From: Rhodopirellula islandica
GTDB taxonomy: Bacteria; Planctomycetota; Planctomycetia; Pirellulales; Pirellulaceae
Length of the DNA: 64,000 nt
Reading direction: 5' to 3'
NCBI RefSeq assembly: GCF_001027925.1
Contig: NZ_LECT01000046.1
Coordinates: 1 to 64,000, forward strand
A model generated the notes under the pieces. That model was not told where the DNA came from. It ran no database searches and saw only the letters and a list, made by a program, of their open reading frames with translations. A program made the translations under genes and the position numbers. Shown here piece after piece: positions 50,564-58,861 of this stretch (position 1 is the first letter of the stretch; every line of letters starts with the position of its first letter).

Positions 50564-53443
50564 ATGAAAACCCTGCGGCGTCTGATGCCATGCTTCTTGC
50601 TTCTGTTGATGGTGTCGGATGCAAAGTTTGCAGGCGGCCAGCAACCACCGATTCGGACGGATCTGTTCATCAGTGGGGTTTACCCGCACCTGACGACGTA
50701 TGGCATTTACAGCCAGAACGGGGCTCATTTGAAAACAGGCCACAACGAGTGTGGGATCGGCGCGATCGTGCCGTGGGCCGGCAAGCTTTGGATGGTCAAC
50801 TATGCACCGCATATGCCGGGCGGCAGCGAGCATAAACTGTTCTCCGTCGATCCCGATTTGACGAAGCCTTTGAATGTGCATCCTGAAAGCGTTGGCGGGA
50901 CACCTGCGGGACGGATGATCCATGAAGAGTCACGGCAGTTGCTGATTGGTCATCACTTGATCGATGCCAAAGGCAACGTGCGAACGATCTCGCCGAGCGA
51001 CATGCCAATGCGAGTGACGGCGATCACACGGCATCTGAAAGACCCGGAGAACATGGTGTACTACATCGACATGGAAGGCGCGATTTGGGAAGCCAACGTG
51101 CACTCCTTGGAGGTCCAACGCTTGTTCAAAAAGCCGGTTCCGGGTTGGCACGGGAAGGGTGGCTACACCTCGCAAGGACGTTTGGTGATTTCCAACAACG
51201 GGGAATTGCATGTGGGAAGTTACAAGGATGTCTTGGTGGGTGGCGAAGCCAAGACGGAGGAAGAACGCGGCGTGCTGGCGGAGTGGGATGGTGAGACGTG
51301 GAAGATCGTCGAGCGTCGGCAGTACACGGAAGTCACCGGCCCCAATGGGATCACCGGAGGCAGCGACGGGGACGATCCGATTTGGGCGATGGGTTGGGAT
51401 CGACGAACCGTTCGGCTGAAGGTGTTGGAAGACGGCAAGTGGCACACCTATTTGCTACCCAAGGCAGCTTATTGCAACGACGCCAGTCATGGTTGGTACA
51501 CCGAATGGCCGCGAATTCGTGAGATCACGGATGGACGCTGGATGATGGACATGCATGGGATGTTCTTTGATTTTCCCAAGACGTTTTCAGTGAAGCAGTC
51601 CAAGGGAATTCGGCCGATTGGCAGTCACCTCCGCTACGTTCCGGACTTCTGTGCCTGGAACGGTCAATTGGTGCTGGCAACGGATGAGACCAGCATCCAA
51701 GGCAATCCTTTGGCGGGCCAACCGCAGAGCAATTTGTGGTTTGGTGACTACCAAGACTTGCAGACTTGGGGTCCTGCGTCAGCTTATGGTGGGCCGTGGA
51801 TTGATGATGAAGTGAAGGCCAACGAATGGTCCGATCCGTTTCTCGTCGATGGTTTCCAATCGCGAACCTTGTACTTGGCGGTTGGCCAATTGAAATCGAA
51901 GCCAGTGGTCACGTTGCGAGCGACTGACCAACAAGAAATCACATCGATGCCGGAGGAATTGAGTGCGCTTCCGACCGTGACGGTACGACGTGGCAACTGG
52001 ACTCGACCGGCACCGGGCTACGCCTTCCAGGTCGATCAGCCTGTCACGGTTTACTTGGCCGTGGATCATCGAGGCGACCCGCCCATGTCGTCGGACTGGC
52101 AGTTGACGCAGATGGAAGTTCGGTGGGGCAATGGACACCACGATCGAGTTTACAAGCGTTCCTTCCCGGCAGGGGAAATCTCGATTCCAGCCAATGAAAC
52201 CGAGCACACGCCTGGATCATTTGGGATGCCGCACACCGCGTTCGTTGCTGGCAACGCAGCCGTGAAGATGATTCGTGGTGAGGGAGCGACGCTGAATCAA
52301 TCGCAGGCTTCGCAGCAATCCAAAAACATCGTGGTGCCTGCGGATGCTTCCGTTCAGTTCACGATGCAACTTGATCCAAATGGAACGAACGAGTGGATTG
52401 ACTTTCGTCAGTTTTCGGTGGCTGGTGAGAACTCGGTTGTCGAGATGCTTCCCGAACAGATGGACGCCGTTTGGGTACGGTTCAAAACGGATCGCGATTG
52501 CATGGCGACGGCGTTCTTGCATCAAACATCCGCTTATTCAAATCAGAAGCGTCACGAGGAGCTGTTCGCTGGCTTGGCTGAGGTGGATGATTCACAAGCC
52601 ATCAATGCATTGGTCTATCCCGCTAAACACAGTCGTGACTTGCGACTGCTGACGGATGATGGAAAGGCATTTGAATTCACAAAGAGCGACTTTCAGTTTG
52701 TGGCGGACGAATTGGATCCGGAGTTGGCGGAGAAGCTGCAAGTGGAACCGGAGTTCACGGTGGATGACGCCTCCGTCATTGTTCGGTATCAGGGGAAACG
52801 TTATCGACTGCCCAAGGGTGATGCGATCTATGACAAACCCTTTGAGTCGGGTTGGCCTCGAGCGTTGCGAGAAGTGGAATCGGAACGCACCATCGCGAAT
52901 ATTCATGGGACGTTTTATGAGGTCCCGTTGGTGATCAATGGAGCCCCGCCGGCTTGGAATTTGATTCGTCCGATCGCCAGCCATCGCAAACAGATCACCG
53001 ATTTTTGTTCTTGGAACGGCTTGTTGGTTTTGGCGGGTGTGAAATCCGACGCGAAAGAGGACGGGCATGTCTTTCGTGATGCGGAGTCCGGGATGGGGCT
53101 GTGGTTCGGCGGCGTGGATGATTTGTGGAAGTTTGGGAAACCGGTGGGGCATGGCGGACCGTGGAAGGACTCGCCCGTTCAGGATGGGAAACCTTCGGAC
53201 GCCTACTTGATGCGAGGTTATGACCAAAAGTCGGTGACGTTGTCGCACGAGCATTCGCAACCGGTTGGTTTCACCTTGGAAGTCGACTTCGATGGAGAAG
53301 GACGCTGGGTTCCCGCCAAGCACCTGGTGGTTCCGAGTGGATCGCCGGTCCGGTACAAGTTTCCCGAGGGCTTTTCAGCGTGCTGGGTGCGGGCGATCAG
53401 CGATGCTGACACAACCGCAACCGTGCAGTTGGATTACCAATGA
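50564..53443 (+). CDS. Large secreted protein with internal duplication, family unrecognised
   Basis: A 959-residue protein. ATG 50564 is chosen because it gives a signal peptide (RRLMPCFLLLLMVSDAKFAG); the longer frame begins inside a REP-like repeat. No known family was recognised. Two long segments repeat: residues about 290-440 and 740-895 share LLPK..WPRIREI / RLPK..WPRALRE, then MHGMFFDFP / IHGTFYEVP, IRPIGSHL / IRPIASHR, DFCAWNGQLVLA / DFCSWNGLLVLA, NLWFGDYQDL / GLWFGGVDDL and GGPW. The pattern suggests a beta-propeller or beta-sandwich repeat. Role unknown; likely extracytoplasmic. A PhyH gene follows 32 bases later. Confidence 0.7.
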   Translation: MKTLRRLMPCFLLLLMVSDAKFAGGQQPPIRTDLFISGVYPHLTTYGIYSQNGAHLKTGHNECGIGAIVPWAGKLWMVNYAPHMPGGSEHKLFSVDPDLTKPLNVHPESVGGTPAGRMIHEESRQLLIGHHLIDAKGNVRTISPSDMPMRVTAITRHLKDPENMVYYIDMEGAIWEANVHSLEVQRLFKKPVPGWHGKGGYTSQGRLVISNNGELHVGSYKDVLVGGEAKTEEERGVLAEWDGETWKIVERRQYTEVTGPNGITGGSDGDDPIWAMGWDRRTVRLKVLEDGKWHTYLLPKAAYCNDASHGWYTEWPRIREITDGRWMMDMHGMFFDFPKTFSVKQSKGIRPIGSHLRYVPDFCAWNGQLVLATDETSIQGNPLAGQPQSNLWFGDYQDLQTWGPASAYGGPWIDDEVKANEWSDPFLVDGFQSRTLYLAVGQLKSKPVVTLRATDQQEITSMPEELSALPTVTVRRGNWTRPAPGYAFQVDQPVTVYLAVDHRGDPPMSSDWQLTQMEVRWGNGHHDRVYKRSFPAGEISIPANETEHTPGSFGMPHTAFVAGNAAVKMIRGEGATLNQSQASQQSKNIVVPADASVQFTMQLDPNGTNEWIDFRQFSVAGENSVVEMLPEQMDAVWVRFKTDRDCMATAFLHQTSAYSNQKRHEELFAGLAEVDDSQAINALVYPAKHSRDLRLLTDDGKAFEFTKSDFQFVADELDPELAEKLQVEPEFTVDDASVIVRYQGKRYRLPKGDAIYDKPFESGWPRALREVESERTIANIHGTFYEVPLVINGAPPAWNLIRPIASHRKQITDFCSWNGLLVLAGVKSDAKEDGHVFRDAESGMGLWFGGVDDLWKFGKPVGHGGPWKDSPVQDGKPSDAYLMRGYDQKSVTLSHEHSQPVGFTLEVDFDGEGRWVPAKHLVVPSGSPVRYKFPEGFSACWVRAISDADTTATVQLDYQ

Positions 53444-53475
53444 TCCGATGGCGTCTTGTTTGACGAGGGTGTTTG

Positions 53476-54213
53476 ATGGCGGGGAATGGAATGGCGAACG
53501 AGGCGTTGGATCGAGATGGATTCTGTGTGCTTCGTGGGGCGGTGACGTCTTCCGTGGTCGAGCATCTGTTGCAGGTGTGCACGCAAACTTTGGTCGCGGA
53601 ATCCGAGTCCGTGCGGGCTCGGTCGAGTCGCGGGCATGTCTACGCCGCACGCAATTTGATCGCCAGCATCCCGGAGGTGACCACCGTTTGGCAGTCGGAT
53701 CCGTTGCTGTCTTTCTTGCGAGCTGAGTTGGGTGACGGTCTGGGATTGGTGCGAGCGTTGTTCTTTGACAAGCCGCCGGATCGAACGTGGGCGTTGCCAT
53801 GGCACAAGGACACTTCCATCGCCGTGCGTGACAACTCGGTGGAGTCGGCATGTTTTTCTCGGCCGACGAGGAAGGCTGGCGTGCCGCACTTGATTGCAAG
53901 CGACGATGTCTTGCAGCGAATGCTGACGCTTCGCATTCACCTGGACGAAGTCACCTCAGAGAACGGGCCATTGCAAGTCATCCCCGGTTCGCATCACTCG
54001 AGCGATTGTGAAGGAGACGGTGTGGAGTCGGCGGTTCCCGTCTATGCCGCGGGTGGTGACGTGTTGGCGATGCGTCCGTTGATCAGTCACAGCAGCGGAT
54101 CATCCCAGCCCGGCACGCGTCGTCACCGCCGAATCTTGCATCTGGAATTCGCGAATTCGACGACGCTACCCGATGGAGTTCAGTGGCATGACTTTGTCAC
54201 GCCGGGTGTTTGA
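53476..54213 (+). CDS. Phytanoyl-CoA dioxygenase family (PhyH) oxygenase
   Basis: About 245 residues from ATG 53476; GAGGGT lies about 8 bases upstream. ALDRDGFCVLRGAVTSSVVE is the start block; WALPWHKDTSIAVRD carries the HxD iron ligands (His/Asp) and LISHSSGSSQPGTRRHRRIL the distal His and the 2-oxoglutarate-binding Arg. SENGPLQVIPGSHHSS is conserved. Non-heme Fe(II)/2-oxoglutarate hydroxylase; the substrate is unknown. Translation may be coupled to the upstream gene. Confidence 0.88.
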   Translation: MAGNGMANEALDRDGFCVLRGAVTSSVVEHLLQVCTQTLVAESESVRARSSRGHVYAARNLIASIPEVTTVWQSDPLLSFLRAELGDGLGLVRALFFDKPPDRTWALPWHKDTSIAVRDNSVESACFSRPTRKAGVPHLIASDDVLQRMLTLRIHLDEVTSENGPLQVIPGSHHSSDCEGDGVESAVPVYAAGGDVLAMRPLISHSSGSSQPGTRRHRRILHLEFANSTTLPDGVQWHDFVTPGV

Positions 54214-54235
54214 GTCGCGGTGGATGGCGTGACGT

Positions 54236-57200
54236 TCACTTGGACTTCGAGCTGGGGTGATCGTCAAAGTAGAAGTCGTACCAGTCTCGCTCTCGCATTT
54301 TCTTGCCTTGGGGCAAGCCGGGCGGATCCAATTCCAAGGTCCAGGTTCGCAAGGAGGCGTGCAATTTGTTCCCAAGTTCTGGGTAGCTTGCGATCAGGTT
54401 GCGATGCTCGTGTTGGTCACTTTCCAAGTCGAAGAGGTAACGTCGGCCGTCGCCAACGAAGATGTACTTCCATTTGCCTTGCCGGACCGCGGCTTGGTCC
54501 CAGAAGCGAAAGTACAACGTGCGTGTGGAGGGGATTTGGATGTCGTTCAATCGCGGGATCAGGTTGATGCCATCGAAGGGTTCGCTTTTTGGATCGAGTT
54601 TTCCACCGGCGAGCTGCAAGACGCTGGGGGCGATGTCGAGGGTGCTGATGGGCCAGTTGTAAGTGATGGCGCTGGGCAGTTGGCTGGGTAGACTCCAGAT
54701 CATTGGGACGCGAATGCCGCCTTCGGAAAGCATCCCTTTTTCGCCGACCCAAGGGTCATTGAGGGATCCGTCCCAACCGCCTGCGTCGCCATCGATCGGG
54801 GCGTCGACCTTGGTCATCTTCAGTGGTGCGCCGTTGTCGCTGGTCATGACCACCAAGGTGTTGTCCAGCAAACCGTGGGTCTTCAATTGGTCAACGATCC
54901 GTCCGACGCCGTCGTCGATCGCGGCGAGCATCGCGAGTGCATATCGCCGTCGCTTGGGCATCGATTTTGGGAACCGATCGAGGTACTCCTCCGTGGCCTC
55001 GAGAGGCGTGTGTGGTCCGTAGTAGTTCAACTGCAAGTAAAACGGTTGGTCATGATTGCGGTCGATGAAGCTGACGGCGGCATCGGTTTGCACATCGATG
55101 CGAAATCGTTCGTCGTGAAGTTGCTTCATCTTTGGAAGCAGATCATCTGAGGCGAGGTCAAAGTTGGTGCGATAGTTCGTCATTGCTCCCCAGTAGTATT
55201 CGTCGAAACCTTGTTGAGCGGGAGAATACGGTTGGATCTTTGGCCATGGGATTCGGACTTGTCGTCGTGGTTTGTTCGCCATCGCCGGTAGTTCGCGGCG
55301 GATCCAGTCGGCGCAGGTGACGTTGGGTTCCAAGTGCCATTTGCCGACCATTCCAGTGCGGTAACCAAGTGGTTGCAAGTGCTCGGCAATGGTCACGGCT
55401 TCGGTTGGCAACGGCATGTCTGGGATCGTGTCGATGCCGAGACGTTGTTGGTAACGCCCGGTGATCAGCCCGGCACGCGATGGGCTGCACTGTGGCGAGG
55501 TCACGTAAGCATTCGTGCAGCGAACCCCGCGAGCGGCCAGGGCATCGATGTGCGGCGTTTGGATGTCGTCGACGACGTCTTGGCAACTCAGGTCGGCCCA
55601 GCCCTGGTCATCGGTGAGGATGATGACGACGTTGGGTTTGGTGGCGGGAATGACGGCTTGGGCGGTGCGGTCACCGACACGGAAGTAGCCCAGAGGTTTG
55701 CCGGTGGCAGGTTCTCGGACCATCCACACCGCGCCGGGGCGAGTGGATTGGGTTTGGGTTTCGCCCGGGCGGATGGTGCCGTAGGGTTTGGGGTTCGCTT
55801 CTTCATCCATCCAGCAGAGTTCGACCGGGTCACGTTGCTGGTTGAGGAAGTGCACAGGGAACTTGTTCCCGGCGGGTTTGGATGCCGGAGCGGCATCGTC
55901 ATCGATCGGATGGAAAGAAAGTTTCGCGAGTGACTTCACCGATGGTTCGATCCGTTTTGCAAACTTGGTGGGTGCGATGGATCGAAAGTGGGTGAGTTGT
56001 GAGAGGGCAGTGGGCTTGCTCGCGAGATTCTCCCATTCGTAGGGATCGGATTGGATGTCATACAGTTCTTCGCTGCCGTCGGGGTAATGAACGTAACGAT
56101 GAGTCCGTCCGCTGATCGCGTAAGCTCCGGGTTGGGAGAGATACGTGACGGAATCACGCGTCCAGTCCTTTGAGTCCGGATCGTGAAGCAACGGCAGTAG
56201 ACTTGGTCCGTCGTTTTGCGGCCGCGAAGGCAGTTCACACAAATCGAGGAGCGTCGGGAACAGACTGAGTGTGTTCACGGGGGCATCGCAGACGACGCCG
56301 GAGGGTGTGCCTTCGGGCAGCGATGGGCTGAGCGATTTAGGCACGCGAACCATCAAGGGCACGCGGGTCACCGCTCGCCATGGGGTGTACTTTTGCCAGT
56401 GTTCTTTTTCGCCCAGTTGCCACCCGTGGTCCGACCAGAGAACCACGATTGTGTTGTCCGCGTTGGGGCCGGATTCCAAGGCGTCCAGGACGCGGCCCAG
56501 CATGGCATCGGCAAAGTGAATCGACGCGAGGTAGCCTTGGATGCCTTGCTTCCATTGGTCTTGTTCTTGAATGTGAGCGAAGTAGCGATTGCGAGCGGCG
56601 CGTTGGCCGGCGGCGGGCACGTCGTCCAAATCATTCTCAAGGTATCCCGGTGGAAGCTGGATGCTCTCGAGCGGAAATGGCTCGAAGTATTTCTTGGGAA
56701 CAAACCAGGGTTCGTGCGGTCGGTAGATTCCACAACCAAGGAAGAACGGTTGGTCATGTTCGGCGAGAAGTTTGTCGCCAATCCACTGGCTGACCGCCCA
56801 GTCGCCACCGAATTCTTCATCCGTCACGTCGAGCGCGGCCCAGTCGGTTTCAACGTATTGCCACGGACCGCCTCGTTTCAAACTGACGGGACGTTGGGTG
56901 GGGTAGAACGTTTGTGGCAAGGGATTTTCCGATTCGGCTTTGGGAAAGTACTCGTCCCAAGAATCGGCGTCGATGAAGTAGTGAAGCAGTTTGCCAGAAC
57001 CCGAGGCGTGATAGCCATGATTGCGGAAGTACTGTGGCAAGATGACTTCGTCCGGCATGATCTCTCGCATCTGTTGGCGATTGTCATACAACCCGGTTTG
57101 ATTGGGAGCTCGGCCCGTGAAGACGGCCGAGCGACAGGGGTTGCAAGCCGGTGCCGGGCAATGAGCGTTGGAAAACAGCACGCCGCTGGCCGCCAGTCGA

Positions 57201-57379
57201 TCCAAGTTGGGCGTGATGGTTTGTGGGTGTCCTCCCAAGCAACCAATCCAATCGTTCAGATCGTCCATCGCGATGAACAGAACGTTCGGTTTTGTAGGCG
57301 ATTGGGGGGACTCTGCGAAAGCATGCGGAATGGCGAGCAGCATCCAAAGCAGCAAGGTCGACAGTGGTCGATACATCAT
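54236..57379 (-). CDS. Secreted tandem double sulfatase with VHL-beta-like linker
   Basis: About 1047 residues from ATG 57379, which gives a signal peptide (LSTLLLWMLLAIPHAFA). First sulfatase, residues about 28-500: PNVLFIAMDDLNDWIGCLGG, formylglycine motif C79-N-P-C-R, VVLWSDHGWQLGEKEHW, of the iduronate-2-sulfatase type. Residues about 505-570 (FPVHFLNQQRDPVELCWMDE, then PKPYGTIRPGETQTQSTRPG and AVWMVREPATGKPLGYFRVG) resemble the beta domain of von Hippel-Lindau protein. Second sulfatase, about 575-1047: PNVVIILTDDQGWADLSCQD, C631-S-P-S-R, GKWHLEP, TSDNGAP, of arylsulfatase A type. Two different sulfatases in one chain may remove different sulfates of one polymer. Divergent from an esterase gene. 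Confidence 0.88.
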   Translation of the reverse strand: MMYRPLSTLLLWMLLAIPHAFAESPQSPTKPNVLFIAMDDLNDWIGCLGGHPQTITPNLDRLAASGVLFSNAHCPAPACNPCRSAVFTGRAPNQTGLYDNRQQMREIMPDEVILPQYFRNHGYHASGSGKLLHYFIDADSWDEYFPKAESENPLPQTFYPTQRPVSLKRGGPWQYVETDWAALDVTDEEFGGDWAVSQWIGDKLLAEHDQPFFLGCGIYRPHEPWFVPKKYFEPFPLESIQLPPGYLENDLDDVPAAGQRAARNRYFAHIQEQDQWKQGIQGYLASIHFADAMLGRVLDALESGPNADNTIVVLWSDHGWQLGEKEHWQKYTPWRAVTRVPLMVRVPKSLSPSLPEGTPSGVVCDAPVNTLSLFPTLLDLCELPSRPQNDGPSLLPLLHDPDSKDWTRDSVTYLSQPGAYAISGRTHRYVHYPDGSEELYDIQSDPYEWENLASKPTALSQLTHFRSIAPTKFAKRIEPSVKSLAKLSFHPIDDDAAPASKPAGNKFPVHFLNQQRDPVELCWMDEEANPKPYGTIRPGETQTQSTRPGAVWMVREPATGKPLGYFRVGDRTAQAVIPATKPNVVIILTDDQGWADLSCQDVVDDIQTPHIDALAARGVRCTNAYVTSPQCSPSRAGLITGRYQQRLGIDTIPDMPLPTEAVTIAEHLQPLGYRTGMVGKWHLEPNVTCADWIRRELPAMANKPRRQVRIPWPKIQPYSPAQQGFDEYYWGAMTNYRTNFDLASDDLLPKMKQLHDERFRIDVQTDAAVSFIDRNHDQPFYLQLNYYGPHTPLEATEEYLDRFPKSMPKRRRYALAMLAAIDDGVGRIVDQLKTHGLLDNTLVVMTSDNGAPLKMTKVDAPIDGDAGGWDGSLNDPWVGEKGMLSEGGIRVPMIWSLPSQLPSAITYNWPISTLDIAPSVLQLAGGKLDPKSEPFDGINLIPRLNDIQIPSTRTLYFRFWDQAAVRQGKWKYIFVGDGRRYLFDLESDQHEHRNLIASYPELGNKLHASLRTWTLELDPPGLPQGKKMRERDWYDFYFDDHPSSKSK

Positions 57380-57808
57380 CGCGGAATTTTCTAGGTGCGA
57401 GTGAGAATGGGCAGCGTGAAAAAAAGTCCCGATTCGTTCCTCTGATTGGAACGCTATCCCGGAGGACGTCGATTGAATGAGTGACTCATTGGAGCGTGCT
57501 AGCCTCCATCGGGCGAAGGAAGGAGGCTTTGCGACGCACATCTGGCAATGACTTGCCTGAAGGGGGCGCTCATCTGCCGGAGCAGTGCCAAAGCGGCTCG
57601 ATCCGGCCTGCCTGTTGAGCGTCGATGATACAATGCGCTTGGCAGCGATGTTTCACCGCAACGCCTGATAGGACGCAAACGCCCGCTAGCGGTGGATTAT
57701 GCTGCGTTGGGGTGAAGTTTCGTCCCAGGAAGAATCGCTGGGTGACGTCGCTTTCGTTTTGACACCAGCACGAATGAACTTTGATTGCTCCAATGGTATA
57801 GGCAAGTG
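57380..57808. other. Divergent intergenic region, sulfatase/esterase
   Basis: A 429-base gap between divergent genes. No compelling promoter pair, operator or hairpin was found. A TTGACA at 57759-57764 has no convincing -10 partner. Confidence 0.5.
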
Positions 57809-58645
57809 ATGAGACGTGATTTTCTAGTCGGTGTGATTTTCGCCGCAGCAACAGTTGGTTGGAGTGGTTTCCAGGGCGGGACGCTGTCGGCGCAAGAGCC
57901 CACAGAAACGGCCTCGACAACCGAGGCGAATTCAAAAATTCAGATTGAACCGGGCGAGCAAACCGAGAACTTCTTTGCGATCCCGAAACCTGCGGAGGGG
58001 CGACCGGATCGGCTGCCGTACCTGCTGTACACGCCCGAGGACTACGATCCCGGTCAGCGCGTGCCGTTGTTGTTGTTCTTGCACGGGTTGGGCGAGAGCG
58101 GCGACGGGAACTTTCAGCAGATCGCAGTGCATGGGCCACCCAAGCGAGTCGGGAAGGAAGGCAAGGAGTTGCCCTTTGTGATCGTTTCACCGCAGAGTCC
58201 GATGCCGGGAAGAGATCGCAAAGAGGTCGTTGAGTCATGGAAAGCGGATGAGTTGATGGCGTTGTTGGATCATGTCGAAGGCCAACTCTCGATTGATACG
58301 CGGCGCGTTTACGTGACCGGTTTGAGCATGGGCGGATTTGGAACCTGGCGATTGACGGCGACTCATCCCGAACGCTTTGCAGCGGCGATTCCGATTTGTG
58401 GTGGTGGCAAAACGGAGTGGGCAGACGAACTTGCCAAGACTCCAATTTGGGTCTTTCATGGTGGCCAGGACTCTGTCGTGGCACTCAGCGGGAGCGAAGA
58501 GATGGTCACCGCGATCCAGCGAGCTGGCGGGGACGTGAAGCTGACGATCTACCCCGATGCGGGGCATGACAGTTGGACGGCAACGTATGCGAACCCCGAG
58601 GTCTACGCTTGGTTGCTGCGGCATCAGTTGGAGCAATCGAACTGA
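57809..58645 (+). CDS. Secreted alpha/beta-hydrolase (phospholipase/carboxylesterase type)
   Basis: About 278 residues from ATG 57809. The signal region FLVGVIFAAATVGWSGFQGG starts with MRR. PLLLFLHGLGESGDGNFQQI is the oxyanion region, VTGLSMGGFGTWRLTATHPE the nucleophile elbow with Ser173, HGGQDSVV the acid Asp, and YPDAGHDSWTATYANPEVYA the His. The size and motifs fit the predicted-peptidase/esterase group that cleaves ester bonds in plant and algal polymers. The neighbouring sulfatases suggest it de-esterifies the same polysaccharides. Confidence 0.87.
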   Translation: MRRDFLVGVIFAAATVGWSGFQGGTLSAQEPTETASTTEANSKIQIEPGEQTENFFAIPKPAEGRPDRLPYLLYTPEDYDPGQRVPLLLFLHGLGESGDGNFQQIAVHGPPKRVGKEGKELPFVIVSPQSPMPGRDRKEVVESWKADELMALLDHVEGQLSIDTRRVYVTGLSMGGFGTWRLTATHPERFAAAIPICGGGKTEWADELAKTPIWVFHGGQDSVVALSGSEEMVTAIQRAGGDVKLTIYPDAGHDSWTATYANPEVYAWLLRHQLEQSN

Positions 58646-58699
58646 GCGTTTCGTAGTTGCTCAACGGTTTTTTTGTTGAAGTGCTGTTCGGAAACAATC

Positions 58700-58770
58700 T
58701 TGACAGTCCAGCGTTAGCCCCGGTTCTGTGACGGCGAAGCCGAGGCCAACGCCGAAGCGGCTCACTCAAT
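58700..58770. repeat. REP-like palindromic repeat, copy D
   Basis: GCGTTAGCCCCGGTT (58711-58725) and CCAACGCCGAAGCGGCTCAC (58746-58765) match the inner arms of copies A and C. The flanking arms of copy B are absent. It lies between the esterase and the next sulfatase. Confidence 0.6.
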
Positions 58771-58861
58771 CAACATCCCGCGAGCCCTCCGGTCACGCAG
58801 CGTATGGCTGGCACTGTATTGCGAAGTCGAGTTCCATCCCCCACCTGTTCCAGAGAGTCCC

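Noticed and set aside
56216-57394. Long forward frame opposite the double sulfatase
   Set aside because: Shadow of the sulfatase with signal peptide and active-site motifs on the other strand.
57759-57790. Promoter with TTGACA upstream of the esterase
   Set aside because: The hexamer at the right distance (TGATTG) does not resemble a -10 box.
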